64,000 bases of DNA, taken from Sphingobacterium cavernae (GTDB taxonomy: Bacteria > Bacteroidota > Bacteroidia > Sphingobacteriales > Sphingobacteriaceae). The stretch lies in assembly GCF_008520265.1 (NCBI RefSeq), contig NZ_VIQM01000040.1, positions 186,001 to 250,000 of the forward strand. The letters run 5' to 3'. The notes below the pieces were generated by a model. The model was not told the DNA's origin and made no database searches. It saw only the letters and a list, made by a program, of their open reading frames with translations. Numbering within the stretch: the first letter of the stretch is position 1; each line of letters begins with the position of its first letter. Both the position numbers and the translations under genes were made by a program. Shown here piece after piece: positions 52,242 through 61,013 of this stretch.

Positions 52242-52801
52242 CGTACTCTGTTTTCGTTGTCTTTGACAAAAGCAGACCAGCCCGAATAGCTTTTAGAACC
52301 CGAGGTGGTGTTTTGCTGAAAGGAATGACAAACTGCCACCGCCAAGCCATCGGTAGCATCTAAGAATTCGGGTGTTTCTTTAAATCCTAGTAAAGTTTGC
52401 AACATCGCAGCCACTTGTTCTTTGCTGGCATTACCGTTACCTGTTACAGATTGCTTAATCTTACGAGGCGAATATTCAAAAATCGGAATATCTCTACTCA
52501 GTGCTGCTGCCATTGCGACACCTTGCGCACGGCCTAGCTTCAACATGACTTGAATGTTTTTTCCATAGAATGGCGCTTCCAAGGCCACACAATCAGGATT
52601 GTATTCATCAATCAAAGCCAATACTTTTTTAAAAATACGTTGCAACTTCAAGCCATGGTCATCCAAATGTCCCATTTTCACCACACCTAATGTTTCGAGC
52701 GAAACCTTTTTTCCGGTTTCTTTCACTACACCATAGCCTAGCACAACTGTACCGGGATCGATACCAAGAATGACACGCTCTTTGGCCTTTTGTTTTAGCA
52801 T
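52238..52801 (-). CDS. ruvC: Crossover junction endodeoxyribonuclease RuvC
   Basis: The 187-residue Holliday-junction resolvase has its four acidic catalytic residues: D15 (LGIDPGTVVLGYGV), E75 (ALEAPFYGKN), D148 and D151 (FLDATDGLAVAV). The junction-binding segment KQSVTGNGNASKEQV is present. Length is slightly above the usual 170-180 with a C-terminal extension. ruvA and ruvB are not adjacent, as is common in this phylum. A TATTTTTG box ends four bases before the ATG, so the mRNA may be leaderless. Confidence 0.95.
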   Translation of the reverse strand: MLKQKAKERVILGIDPGTVVLGYGVVKETGKKVSLETLGVVKMGHLDDHGLKLQRIFKKVLALIDEYNPDCVALEAPFYGKNIQVMLKLGRAQGVAMAAALSRDIPIFEYSPRKIKQSVTGNGNASKEQVAAMLQTLLGFKETPEFLDATDGLAVAVCHSFQQNTTSGSKSYSGWSAFVKDNENRVR

Positions 52802-52805
52802 ACAG

Positions 52806-52813
52806 CAAAAATA
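52806..52813 (-). promoter_or_regulatory. -7 box abutting the ruvC start
   Basis: Minus-strand TATTTTTG, then CTGT, then the ATG at 52801. It predicts transcription starting at or within a base or two of the start codon. Confidence 0.45.
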
Positions 52814-52890
52814 CGGTTTTGCTTAGGCTTTTTATCTATTACGATTGTTTTACATAAAATTATTGTTAAAATTGTGCGACCAAAAGGAAA

Positions 52891-53868
52891 ATGCTGACAA
52901 AGACGCAAAAGAAATATTTCAATTATACCCTCAAATTGACTATCGTTGGTTTGGCATTTTGGTTTATTTATACTAAAATCAATAATCAAAAAAATTTATT
53001 AGAATTTAAGTATCTAATCAACAGCATAAATACCACTGCTATATATTGGACAATTGGAGTTGTTGTTTTTCTAATGTTTTTAAATTGGTTTTTTGAAGTT
53101 GCTAAATGGCAATATCTGATTAGAGATTTGGAAGAATTGAATACTTGGAAAGCTGCCAAATCTGTTTTTTGTGGTTTGACATGGGCTATTTTTACACCAA
53201 ACAGAATTGGCGAATACGGCGGTCGTATTATGCTATTAAAAGTAGAAAATAGAGCTAGAGGCGCTGTGTTAATGGGGGTTGGTTTGTTTGCTCAATTAGT
53301 TTTAACTAGTGTTTTTGGTGCGTTAGGTATTGCCTGGTTTGTCTCTACTTTTTTAGAAACTCCATCTGCCGTACAATTCGGGATTTGGATATTGGCAGCG
53401 ATTTATGGACTTGCTTTTATATTGTTATATTTCAATGTTTATTGGGTCGATATCTTAGTAAATAGATTTAAAATGCTTCAGAAAATTCAGCCTTTTTTTG
53501 ATGTGCTAAGAGAAGTAAATGTTTCTCAATTAGGTTATGTATTATTACTCTCCTTAATTCGTTTTATAATTTTCACATCACAATATATATTGTTAATGCA
53601 AGTAATTTTGCCGGATCTAGCTTTACTTCCAATGATTCTGATGATTTTTATCTTATTCTTTGTGCAGTCGGCATTACCCACGTTAGATATTTTTGATTTC
53701 AGTGTGCGCAGCTTTGTTGCGAGTAATTTGTACGCTTATATTACGACGCAAGATATTGCGGTGATGGCAATTGTTTCTTTTATTTGGTTTGTGAATCTGA
53801 TTCTCCCTGCTATCATAGGATCGATTTTTGTGTTGAATGTAAATTATTTTGGTGATAACAATTCTTAA
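52891..53868 (+). CDS. UPF0104 / LPG-synthase-TM-like flippase-type membrane protein
   Basis: The 325-residue protein has about seven to eight hydrophobic segments. Elements of the family are FLNWFFEVAKWQYLIRDLEE, FCGLTWAIFTPNRIGEYGGR and FVQSALPTLDIFDFSVRSFV. The family includes the transmembrane part of lysylphosphatidylglycerol synthase and related lipid-linked transporters; it is often paired with glycosyltransferases. A GT2 gene overlaps its 3' end by about 17 nt, so they are co-translated. Likely moves or modifies a lipid-linked product made by that enzyme (inference). Confidence 0.82.
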   Translation: MLTKTQKKYFNYTLKLTIVGLAFWFIYTKINNQKNLLEFKYLINSINTTAIYWTIGVVVFLMFLNWFFEVAKWQYLIRDLEELNTWKAAKSVFCGLTWAIFTPNRIGEYGGRIMLLKVENRARGAVLMGVGLFAQLVLTSVFGALGIAWFVSTFLETPSAVQFGIWILAAIYGLAFILLYFNVYWVDILVNRFKMLQKIQPFFDVLREVNVSQLGYVLLLSLIRFIIFTSQYILLMQVILPDLALLPMILMIFILFFVQSALPTLDIFDFSVRSFVASNLYAYITTQDIAVMAIVSFIWFVNLILPAIIGSIFVLNVNYFGDNNS

Positions 53869-54982
53869 TCTCATCCTGACTCTCTGTGCACTTGTTTATG
53901 TGCTGATCGTGATTTATTTGCGCAAAGGATGGTCAACTATTCCATTTTTTTTGGCAGATAAAACATCTGATAAAAGGGTTTCTATTCTTATTGCTGCGCG
54001 TAATGAGGAGCAAAATATTGCAAGAACTATTGATGCTATATTAAATCAAAATTATCCCACTTCACAATTGGAATTAATCATTGTTGATGATCATTCTACA
54101 GATAGAACAGCCGAAATCGTTCGTTCTTATGGAGATAGAGGCGTCAAATTGTTGCAATTGCAAATAGGTGATAAGCTCAATTCGTACAAAAAGTATGCAA
54201 TCGCGAAGGCGATAGAAATGGCATCGGGCGAAATAATTGTTACAACAGATGCGGATTGTCGAATGGGACGCAATTGGATTCGGACAATTATGGCTTATTT
54301 TGATCAAAACAATAGTTTTTTGGTTTCTTCGCCAGTAGCCTATTCCGAAGAAAAGTCGAAATTCGAGGAATTGCAAACGCTAGAATTTTTGTATTTAATT
54401 GGTCTTGGCGCTGCAGGAATCGGAAACGGCAATCCAACGACTTGCAACGGTGCAAATTTAGCCTACCGTCGTGATGTTTTTTTTGAAATGGGTGGTTTCA
54501 AAGGGATTGATAATTTGGCGTCTGGGGATGATGAGCTTTTCTTGCATAAAGTAGCGGAAAAGTATGCAGATAGAATTGGTTTTTGCAAATCCCGTGAAGC
54601 AATTGTGTATACCGATGCGAAACCTGATTTGGCTTCGTTTATTAGTCAACGTAAACGTTGGGCTTCAAAAAGTACAAAGTACAAAGACAAGAAGGTAATT
54701 GTGTTGGGTGTCTGTATTTGGTTGTTCAATTTGGCTTTAATATGCTCGTTGCTGGGATTTCTAGTTTTATTGCCTGCTCAAAATGGGTGGCTATTGACGG
54801 CATTTGGCTTAAAGATGTTTGTAGAATTGCTGTTTATGATTCCAGTTTTATCTTTTGCTAAAAGATCTGAATTACTTAAATATTTACCGTTTCTGACGGT
54901 CATCCATACTTTTTACCTCATCTATATAGGTGTAGCGGGAAATATTGGAAAATACGATTGGAAGGGCAGACAGGTTAATTAA
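53852..54982 (+). CDS. Family 2 glycosyltransferase, membrane-anchored
   Basis: The protein has 376 residues from GTG 53852 (TTG 53849 is the alternative; no ATG fits). It has one N-terminal membrane segment (ILNLILTLCALVYVLIVIYL). The GT-A domain carries VSILIAARNEEQNIARTIDA, VDDHSTDRTAEIV, TTDADCRMG (DXD metal site), CNGANLAYRRDVF, ASGDDELFLHKVAEK and SQRKRWASKSTKYKD (QxxRW acceptor/product motif). Two to three membrane segments follow. It transfers a sugar to a lipid or polysaccharide at the inner membrane. Overlaps the UPF0104 gene upstream and ends 4 nt into the convergent acyltransferase gene. Confidence 0.88.
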   Translation: MITILNLILTLCALVYVLIVIYLRKGWSTIPFFLADKTSDKRVSILIAARNEEQNIARTIDAILNQNYPTSQLELIIVDDHSTDRTAEIVRSYGDRGVKLLQLQIGDKLNSYKKYAIAKAIEMASGEIIVTTDADCRMGRNWIRTIMAYFDQNNSFLVSSPVAYSEEKSKFEELQTLEFLYLIGLGAAGIGNGNPTTCNGANLAYRRDVFFEMGGFKGIDNLASGDDELFLHKVAEKYADRIGFCKSREAIVYTDAKPDLASFISQRKRWASKSTKYKDKKVIVLGVCIWLFNLALICSLLGFLVLLPAQNGWLLTAFGLKMFVELLFMIPVLSFAKRSELLKYLPFLTVIHTFYLIYIGVAGNIGKYDWKGRQVN

Positions 54983-55728
54983 CCTTCTACCTTGGCGCGA
55001 ACTGTATCTTCTGCTAATTGCACAATTTCTTCCAAAGATAGGCCTTCAGTTTTCAATGGATCTAATATTTCCCACTTCAATGGCGTGAAAGGTCTTAAGG
55101 GAAACATGCTATAACTCGTCATTTCGTAAGACCCTGTGATCGCCACAGGAACAATCAATGCACTTGGATTTTTCTTCACTAACGTCGCAATCCCGCCAAT
55201 ATTAAAATGTTTCATTTTACCATTTCGCGTTCGCGTACCCTCTGGAAATATGAAGGCAGACCAATTTTTCTGTTTCATATTATTCGCCAGTTTCAATATT
55301 TCTGCAATTGATTGTTTTGGATCTTTACGGTCAATATTAGCAGCACCACCATGTTTCAAATTAAACGATATGCTCGGTATTCCAGCTGTTGCTAACTCAA
55401 TTTTGGAGATAAACTTGCCGTGAAATCGGCGTAGAAAATAAATCATCGCTGGTATGTCGTACGTGCTTTGGTGATTTGCAACGAAAATAATGGGTGTATT
55501 TAGCGGTAAATTCTTGTTGTCAATAAATGTAACTGTATTGAAAAGAATATAATTACAGTGTGTCAAGAAGAAATTAAGGATATCTACACTTCTTTTGTGC
55601 GCTGAATAACCTCCAACTTTCAAGCATACCCACTGAATAGGATGGAAAATAATCAACAGAAGGGCAAAAGCCAAATAAAATATTGGGGTAAGAATAAATC
55701 CTAAAATTTTTCTCATGTTTCGATTCAC
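54979..55728 (-). CDS. 1-acyl-sn-glycerol-3-phosphate acyltransferase (PlsC family)
   Basis: The 249-residue membrane-associated protein has an N-terminal hydrophobic segment (ILGFILTPIFYLAFALLLII). Catalytic block I is ANHQSTYDIPAMIY (NHxxxxD); block II-like residues GGAANIDRKDPKQS and block III FPEGTRTRNGKMKHFNIGG are present. Block IV is VPVAITGS. It makes phosphatidate for phospholipid synthesis. Start is ATG 55728 or ATG 55716, both in frame and both compatible with the promoter box at 55740-55747. Confidence 0.9.
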   Translation of the reverse strand: MNRNMRKILGFILTPIFYLAFALLLIIFHPIQWVCLKVGGYSAHKRSVDILNFFLTHCNYILFNTVTFIDNKNLPLNTPIIFVANHQSTYDIPAMIYFLRRFHGKFISKIELATAGIPSISFNLKHGGAANIDRKDPKQSIAEILKLANNMKQKNWSAFIFPEGTRTRNGKMKHFNIGGIATLVKKNPSALIVPVAITGSYEMTSYSMFPLRPFTPLKWEILDPLKTEGLSLEEIVQLAEDTVRAKVEG

Positions 55729-55739
55729 TTAAAATTTAG

Positions 55740-55747
55740 CAAATATA
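55740..55747 (-). promoter_or_regulatory. Candidate -7 box for the plsC-like gene
   Basis: Minus-strand TATATTTG lies 11 nt before ATG 55728. It fits ATG 55716 slightly better as a leadered start. Confidence 0.4.
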
Positions 55748-55848
55748 AACATAAGGTTTCGAGTATAGAAAACAACTTTACGGCTTAATATTTGGAATAA
55801 AATATTCAATAATATTAATGTATTGTTTAATATAATTTAATTTATTTT

Positions 55849-55856
55849 TATATTTG
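55849..55856 (+). promoter_or_regulatory. Candidate -7 box for the DUF2089 operon
   Basis: TATATTTG ends 20 nt before the ATG at 55877. A TTG at 55823-55825 is 23 nt upstream, slightly longer than the usual 19-21 spacer. Confidence 0.5.
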
Positions 55857-55876
55857 TTTATAAAAATATTATAAAC

Positions 55877-56149
55877 ATGAAGTTGCCTGTACAATGTCCT
55901 AGTTGTGAAAAAAAACTCAGTGTATCCAAATTGGTATGTCAAACTTGCGAAACTGAAGTTCTCGGTAAATATGGAATGCCTTTATTTATGCAGTTGTCGA
56001 CGGAGGAGCAGGAGTTTATTTTAGAGTTCTTAGTGAGCTCAGGAAGTCTAAAAGAAATGGCTAATAAGATGGGAAAAAGTTATCCAACGGTTCGCAATAA
56101 GTTGGATGATTTGATTGTGAAAATAACAAGTTTGAGAGATGAGAAATAG
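55877..56149 (+). CDS. DUF2089-family zinc-ribbon/HTH protein
   Basis: The 90-residue protein has two CxxC pairs near the start (CPSCEKKL and CQTCETEV), a zinc ribbon. A helix-turn-helix follows (about 40-85, FILEFLVSSGSLKEMANKMG and KSYPTVRNKLDDLIVKI). The layout suggests a small DNA-binding regulator. It is first in a four-gene chain where every junction overlaps, so it probably regulates its own operon, which encodes membrane proteins and an alpha/beta hydrolase. Confidence 0.87.
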   Translation: MKLPVQCPSCEKKLSVSKLVCQTCETEVLGKYGMPLFMQLSTEEQEFILEFLVSSGSLKEMANKMGKSYPTVRNKLDDLIVKITSLRDEK

Positions 56150-56609
56150 TGTGTATACAGAAAAACAAAGTTTTTGGACATGGTGGCTTATCTTGTTATT
56201 TGTCCTAATATGGATGATGCAGCTACAATCCATATACGTTAGCGATTGGAAGATTGATAATTCCAACTATGTTGAGTTGGGAATTCTTTTGTGTGTTCTT
56301 CTATTTTTCTTATTCGTTCGTTTGCATACAGAAATTGACGAAAGAGGAATTAGCATTAAGTTTTTCCCTTTTGTACGAAAGAAAGTCTGGCTTTGGGAAG
56401 ATATTGATGATCTTTATATCAAAGAATATTCGATCACAGATTATGGAGGTTGGGGTTATCGGGTAGGTAAAAATGGGACAGCCTACAATACAAAAGGCAA
56501 ATATGGCTTACAATTGTTGCTTAAAAATGGTGCGCGCGTAATGATAGGTACGCAGAATCATGAAGAATTACAGCATATAATCGAAACATTCAGAAAAACG
56601 AAATCATGA
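56139..56609 (+). CDS. Small membrane protein with PH-like domain, hypothetical
   Basis: The 156-residue protein has two adjacent membrane segments (FWTWWLILLFVLIWMMQL and VELGILLCVLLFFLFV). A cytoplasmic strand-rich domain of about 90 residues follows (ISIKFFPFVRKKVWLWEDID, YGLQLLLKNGARVMIGTQNH, EELQHIIETF). That domain reads like the bacterial PH-domain proteins. No function is known. It overlaps the DUF2089 gene by 11 nt and its stop shares ATGA with the next start. Confidence 0.75.
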   Translation: MRNSVYTEKQSFWTWWLILLFVLIWMMQLQSIYVSDWKIDNSNYVELGILLCVLLFFLFVRLHTEIDERGISIKFFPFVRKKVWLWEDIDDLYIKEYSITDYGGWGYRVGKNGTAYNTKGKYGLQLLLKNGARVMIGTQNHEELQHIIETFRKTKS

Positions 56610-57193
56610 AAACCTTAACCAATCCGTTTGAAATTTATAGAGAAAGAAATTTACTGATTATAGGTGTGGTATTTGCGATATTGACTGGGTTAGTTTCCAG
56701 TTATACCAGTCACTTGCTATTCGGCTCTCTAAAGGTAATCAGCAACCAAAAACAATTGTGGTATGAAGCGATTCTCAATATTGCCATTACATTATTGAGC
56801 AATACAATAATGTTGTATGTATTTGCAAGACTGCGTTATGTAAAAACTCGTTTTGTCGATGTGATAAATGTCGTATTGGTTTCTCATCTCGTATTATATC
56901 TAATGCTGTGTTTGACGGTGTTGCCTCTTGTGCAAAATGCAGTTACTGCTGTAGAATTGGAAATATTGGATAAGGGTTTTGCAGCTCCAGAACTTTCGAA
57001 GGTACATATGATTACCTTGGTAGGTTTTGGTCTAGTTGTGATAAGTCTTTTATTCTATTTCTTCTATTTGCTCGTAGTCGGAATGAAAATTGCAATGAAT
57101 AGCAAACGTAAACTGGATGTATTCTTACTTATTCTGTTAGTTTTTGTTTGGAATACTATTTTACAATTTTTAAATCCGTTTTTAACGACATGA
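56606..57193 (+). CDS. Membrane protein, Yip1-like, hypothetical
   Basis: The 195-residue protein has about five hydrophobic segments (LLIIGVVFAILTGLVSSYTS, AILNIAITLLSNTIMLYVFA, VVLVSHLVLYLMLCLTVLPL, LVGFGLVVISLLFYFFYLLV, VFLLILLVFVWNTILQFL). Charged residues are few. No family is recognised with confidence; Yip1-domain-like spacing is only suggestive. ATGA overlaps on both sides show tight coupling within the DUF2089 operon. Confidence 0.65.
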   Translation: MKTLTNPFEIYRERNLLIIGVVFAILTGLVSSYTSHLLFGSLKVISNQKQLWYEAILNIAITLLSNTIMLYVFARLRYVKTRFVDVINVVLVSHLVLYLMLCLTVLPLVQNAVTAVELEILDKGFAAPELSKVHMITLVGFGLVVISLLFYFFYLLVVGMKIAMNSKRKLDVFLLILLVFVWNTILQFLNPFLTT

Positions 57194-58551
57194 AATATTT
57201 AAGTATAGTTCTTTTTTTAGTACTGCAATCTTGTGTGGGGTTTAGTCAAGATTTGATTGGAATTTGGTCGGGAAAGTTGGATTTTGGCGTGCAAAAGTTA
57301 TCATTTGTAGTGCATATCAATCAGACAGATGGCAAGTGGATAGCCAAAGCGGACAGCCCAGATCAATCGGCATTTGGAATTCCATTCCAGATTGACGTAA
57401 AAGGTGATTCTATCTTTCTAAATAATCCGAAAGGCATTAGCTTAAAACTTAAACATAGTGAGGATGATAAATTAAAAGGTCATTTTTCTCAAAATGGCAT
57501 GACTATTCCTGTGGTACTTGTAAAAGGTGCTGTGATCATTCAGCCTAAAAGTTCAGTGAAATTTCAGACTCCAAAACCACCTTATGCTTATGATACTGTG
57601 GATGTGGTTATTCCCAATATCTATTCTGACATTAATTTGGCGGGAACAATAACTAAACCCAAAGCAAAAGGTAAATATCCAGCCGTCATTCTTGTTACAG
57701 GGTCTGGTCCACAAGATCGCGATGAAACATTATTTGGACACAAACCTTTTAAAGTGTTGGCAGATTATTTAACCCAAAATGGAATTATTGTACTACGTTA
57801 CGATGATCGCGGGGTAAATAAAAGTGGTGGCTCTTTTGAAAAGTCGACGATTGATGATTTCAGTAAAGATGCGTTATCTGCATTGGATTTTTTGAAAAAA
57901 CAACCAAATGTTGATATCAATAAGATTGGGATTATTGGTCATAGTGAGGGCGGTTTGATTGCAAATTTGTTAGCGGGACAGGGAGTTCCAAATCTTTCTT
58001 TTATTGTGACATTGGCTGCTCCTACAATTCCTATTCGGGATTTGATGGTGGAACAATTGTATAGTGTAGGTAAATCAGAAGGAATGTCAGAATTCCAGTT
58101 GGCAATGGCCAAGGAAATCAATAAAAAGAACTTTGATGTAGTCAAAAGTAATCTGAATACGGATGAAGCCTATGTGCAATTGAAAAAAAATATGAACATA
58201 GTGGAGGAGACTGATAAAAATGCGGCTATTCGAAAAGAAATGTTAACCTTATTAGCTCCAGCTTATCGCTATTTTGTGCGCATCGATCCAACAAATTTTA
58301 TCAAAAAGATTTATATTCCTGTTTTTGGGGCATTTGGAACGTTGGATGTACAAGTGCCATCTACGTTGAATCTTAGAGGATATTACGATAATCTTCCAAA
58401 AAATTCAATGACAGTTCTAAAAGAATACGATGGAATGAATCACTTATTTCAAAGGGCTAATACTGGCAAAGTTTCGGAATATGCACAAATTGATGAAACC
58501 ATAAATGAACAAGTACTTGAGGATATAGCAGGGTGGATAAAGGGATTGTAA
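57190..58551 (+). CDS. Secreted alpha/beta hydrolase with N-terminal beta domain
   Basis: The protein has 453 residues from ATG 57190, which overlaps the preceding stop (ATGA) and begins a signal peptide (MKYLSIVLFLVLQSCVGFSQ). An N-terminal strand domain (about 20-130, LIGIWSGKLDFGVQKLSFVV) precedes the hydrolase: ILVTGSGPQDRDETLFGHKP, LRYDDRGVNKSGG, IIGHSEGGLIANLLAG (nucleophile elbow GHSEG), PVFGAFGTLDVQVP (Asp) and YDGMNHLFQ (His). It fits the secreted esterase/peptidase group common in Bacteroidota. Substrate is unknown. Last gene of the DUF2089 operon; a strong terminator follows. Confidence 0.87.
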   Translation: MKYLSIVLFLVLQSCVGFSQDLIGIWSGKLDFGVQKLSFVVHINQTDGKWIAKADSPDQSAFGIPFQIDVKGDSIFLNNPKGISLKLKHSEDDKLKGHFSQNGMTIPVVLVKGAVIIQPKSSVKFQTPKPPYAYDTVDVVIPNIYSDINLAGTITKPKAKGKYPAVILVTGSGPQDRDETLFGHKPFKVLADYLTQNGIIVLRYDDRGVNKSGGSFEKSTIDDFSKDALSALDFLKKQPNVDINKIGIIGHSEGGLIANLLAGQGVPNLSFIVTLAAPTIPIRDLMVEQLYSVGKSEGMSEFQLAMAKEINKKNFDVVKSNLNTDEAYVQLKKNMNIVEETDKNAAIRKEMLTLLAPAYRYFVRIDPTNFIKKIYIPVFGAFGTLDVQVPSTLNLRGYYDNLPKNSMTVLKEYDGMNHLFQRANTGKVSEYAQIDETINEQVLEDIAGWIKGL

Positions 58552-58554
58552 ACG

Positions 58555-58593
58555 AGATTCGCCAATCAAAGTAATGATTGGCGAATCTTTTTT
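58555..58593. terminator. Bidirectional terminator
   Basis: A 14-bp perfect stem (58555-58568 with 58575-58588), 6-nt loop and T run follow the alpha/beta hydrolase gene. The convergent SDR stop codon lies at its edge. Confidence 0.85.
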
Positions 58594-59302
58594 AAGGTGT
58601 CGTATTCGATACAGGTAGTATTTTACCGTTGTAGAATTTGCTCCCATTTTGGGCAAATTCAGCTACATAACGACCCATTTCGAAAGCCAAAGTTCCTGCT
58701 TCCAAACCTGGAAAAGCAGCTTCAAACATTTCTGTCTGGGATGATCCTAATGCCAAACAATTTACCTTTATATTCTTGTCTTTAAATTCTTCAGCTAGGG
58801 ATTCTGTTAAGATTGCCAAAGCACCTTTACTTGCCGAGTAAGCACTTAAGCCAGCAAATTTCGATGACCCCTGAAAACCTCCCATACTGCTGATATTCAC
58901 GATATGCCCTCCTTCTGTCATCAAAGGTGTAATATGTTTAATCATATTGATGTGTCCTAATAAATTGGATTGGAGCATTTGTGCGAAGTCTTCTGTTGAA
59001 GTTTCCAAGAACGGCTTATTTATCAGTGCACCAGCATTATTAATCAAAATATCAACTTTGTCAAATTTAGATTTAATGAATGGAACTAGAGAGTCAGCAT
59101 AATTATCATAAACAATGTCAAATTGTGCTGGGTACAACTTTCCGCCATCAAAATTTAAGTCCGAAGATATTTCGTGCAATCGACGCAATTTGTCAGCAGA
59201 TCGTGCCAAAGCTATTACATTATTTTCTTTGTTTGACGTCAAATCTAGGACTGTTTCGAAACCAATTCCACTGCTCGCTCCTGTAATAATAATATTTGCC
59301 AT
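58592..59302 (-). CDS. SDR-family NAD(P)-dependent oxidoreductase
   Basis: The 236-residue, classical short-chain dehydrogenase has the cofactor motif IITGASSGIGFETV, and NNAGALINKPF follows. The catalytic set is Ser in NISSMGGFQG and Tyr-Lys in YSASKGALAI. A proline-glycine-like NCLALGSSQTEMF segment replaces the usual PG motif. Substrate is unknown. It starts 2 nt after the UPF0104 gene's stop and is likely co-transcribed with it. Confidence 0.9.
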   Translation of the reverse strand: MANIIITGASSGIGFETVLDLTSNKENNVIALARSADKLRRLHEISSDLNFDGGKLYPAQFDIVYDNYADSLVPFIKSKFDKVDILINNAGALINKPFLETSTEDFAQMLQSNLLGHINMIKHITPLMTEGGHIVNISSMGGFQGSSKFAGLSAYSASKGALAILTESLAEEFKDKNIKVNCLALGSSQTEMFEAAFPGLEAGTLAFEMGRYVAEFAQNGSKFYNGKILPVSNTTP

Positions 59303-59304
59303 GA

Positions 59305-60234
59305 TTAAATTTCTTCAGTTTTTTCGTTGTCAATAATTTCTTTTTCTACTTCTTTTGCGGATGGTAATTTATTTTCACCTAATCCTGATGGTCTGAAAAT
59401 AATATATAAGCCGGGTAGTGAGGTAATTAAAGATATAAAGTAAAAAATCAAACTTATAGTTCCTGCCAATTGGCCGCTCACGCCTAAGTATGTGGCTAGT
59501 GCTATCGAAGAGGTGTCACGAACACCTAAGGCACCTCCAATAGATGGAATGATGGCGGTGATGGATGAAATTAAAAAGATCAATAGATGCGGCGAAAATT
59601 TGTCTTCGTGATTTAATGCTAATAAAATCAAGATAACAGAAAGGATTTGAAATCCTTGTACGCCCATAGCTTTGATATGTGTCTGCAAAAATCTTTTTGC
59701 AAATGGTCTAAAAAATAGAAATAATATATACAAATAAGCTGCACTTCCCATGATTGCCACTGCTACAGTGATATAGTTTGGAATAGCGAAACGAGGCATA
59801 AATACCACAAAAGCACAACAAAATATAGCCACAGCCCATAATCCACTCAATCGATCAAAAAACACAGCACTCAGGAGTTTTTTCGTAGGTATATTATATT
59901 TTTTCTTTAAGAAATAAACCTTGTAAGCATCACCCCCAACTCCGCCAGGTAGAAAGAAATTGTACAAAAGTCCCAGCCAATATAATTTGATGTTATACTT
60001 CTCCGAAAGTTTGAGATGTATAGTTTTAAAAAAACTGTTTAATCGAGAAGATGCAACTAACTGCGAGGTAATATAGCTTAAGAACGCTAGGAACAAGTAG
60101 AAGAAGTTGGCATTTATAATGGAATCCTTAAATTCATGGAACTTTAAATTTCTGGATAGCCAATATAATGCAATAACCGTAACCAGTACTTTGAAGATAT
60201 TTTTTGCTATCTTGAGTATTTTCTGTTGAGTCAT
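59305..60234 (-). CDS. UPF0104 / LPG-synthase-TM-like membrane protein
   Basis: The protein has 309 residues from ATG 60234; the frame runs to 60267, but a promoter box at 60255-60262 lies inside that extension. About eight hydrophobic segments are present. Family features are VASSRLNSFFKTI, YNFFLPGGVGGDAYKVYFLK, KLLSAVFFDRLSGLWAVAIF and SIGGALGVRDTSSIALATYL. It is a second paralogue of the protein at 52891-53868. Probably handles lipid-linked intermediates. First gene of a pair with the SDR. Confidence 0.85.
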   Translation of the reverse strand: MTQQKILKIAKNIFKVLVTVIALYWLSRNLKFHEFKDSIINANFFYLFLAFLSYITSQLVASSRLNSFFKTIHLKLSEKYNIKLYWLGLLYNFFLPGGVGGDAYKVYFLKKKYNIPTKKLLSAVFFDRLSGLWAVAIFCCAFVVFMPRFAIPNYITVAVAIMGSAAYLYILFLFFRPFAKRFLQTHIKAMGVQGFQILSVILILLALNHEDKFSPHLLIFLISSITAIIPSIGGALGVRDTSSIALATYLGVSGQLAGTISLIFYFISLITSLPGLYIIFRPSGLGENKLPSAKEVEKEIIDNEKTEEI

Positions 60235-60254
60235 ATGATAAGGTACATTGCTTG

Positions 60255-60262
60255 CAAAAGTA
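60255..60262 (-). promoter_or_regulatory. Candidate -7 box for the UPF0104-SDR pair
   Basis: Minus-strand TACTTTTG ends 20 nt before ATG 60234 and conflicts with the longer frame from 60267. Confidence 0.45.
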
Positions 60263-60353
60263 AACAATCTCTACAACATTGATTCTTTCGAAATATAAAA
60301 TTACTTATGGTATGATTTTTGGATGACATGGCCTATTTGGTATACGATTATTT

Positions 60354-60361
60354 TATATTTG
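60354..60361 (+). promoter_or_regulatory. Candidate -7 box for the lipocalin-like lipoprotein gene
   Basis: TATATTTG ends 37 nt before ATG 60399 (16 nt before the in-frame ATG at 60378). No properly spaced -33 TTG. Confidence 0.45.
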
Positions 60362-60398
60362 TGTACTAACGTTCAAAATGAAAATAAACAAAATAATT

Positions 60399-60965
60399 AT
60401 GCGTAAACATATTCTTTCGATGCTATCCATTTTTACAGCGATAGCTTTATTGTCAAGTTGCGGTGCACAACGCAAAGATGCTGGAACAAATACTAACTCT
60501 ACATCAAGCGCTGTATCATCTTCAGGACCATCTGCATCGCAGTGGCGCAATGGCGTAAAAGGCACTTGGGTGTTAAGTTCAGTGACACGTCAAGATATTC
60601 CACAGTCGTATACGATCAAAAATATTTTTGACGAAGCTCCAGTAGATTGTTTTATTGGTAGTGTATGGAATCTTCCTACAGGAAATTATAAAGGAAGTAT
60701 TACTTTCAATTCAGCGGGCACATTATGTGCAAATGGAGCTGTCAGAACTATTATTTGGTCAATTTTTAATCCTAAAGATGGTGGAGAACCAGAATTTCAA
60801 TTTAAAAAATTGTATGCTGGTGATAAAGCAGCGAATGTAACAACAGGTTATCGTTTGGGTTTAATGTTTGCAGATGGTCAGACATTAACCATGAAAATGC
60901 CAGTTCCTTTGGATAACGGAACTACTGGACATTTGGTTTTAAATTTTACGAAACAAGCAAATTAA
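60399..60965 (+). CDS. Lipocalin-like lipoprotein
   Basis: The protein has 188 residues from ATG 60399; an in-frame ATG at 60378 adds seven residues before the signal. The lipoprotein signal is MRKHILSMLSIFTAIALL with lipobox LSSC. A Ser/Thr linker follows. The mature beta-barrel-like domain begins VKGTWVLSSVTRQDIP, with the GxW motif of lipocalin-like proteins, and continues through GNYKGSITFNSAGT and GHLVLNFTKQ. Ligand unknown. It ends at a 23-bp-stem terminator shared with metZ. Confidence 0.8.
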   Translation: MRKHILSMLSIFTAIALLSSCGAQRKDAGTNTNSTSSAVSSSGPSASQWRNGVKGTWVLSSVTRQDIPQSYTIKNIFDEAPVDCFIGSVWNLPTGNYKGSITFNSAGTLCANGAVRTIIWSIFNPKDGGEPEFQFKKLYAGDKAANVTTGYRLGLMFADGQTLTMKMPVPLDNGTTGHLVLNFTKQAN

Positions 60966-61013
60966 TAAGCATAAAAAAACTCCGATTTTCATCGGAGTTT
61001 TTTTATGCTTATT
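60964..61013. terminator. Bidirectional terminator with 23-bp stem
   Basis: A perfect 23-bp stem (60964-60986 with 60991-61013) has a TTTC loop and seven-base A and T runs on its arms. It reaches into both the lipoprotein stop and the last codons of metZ. Confidence 0.88.
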
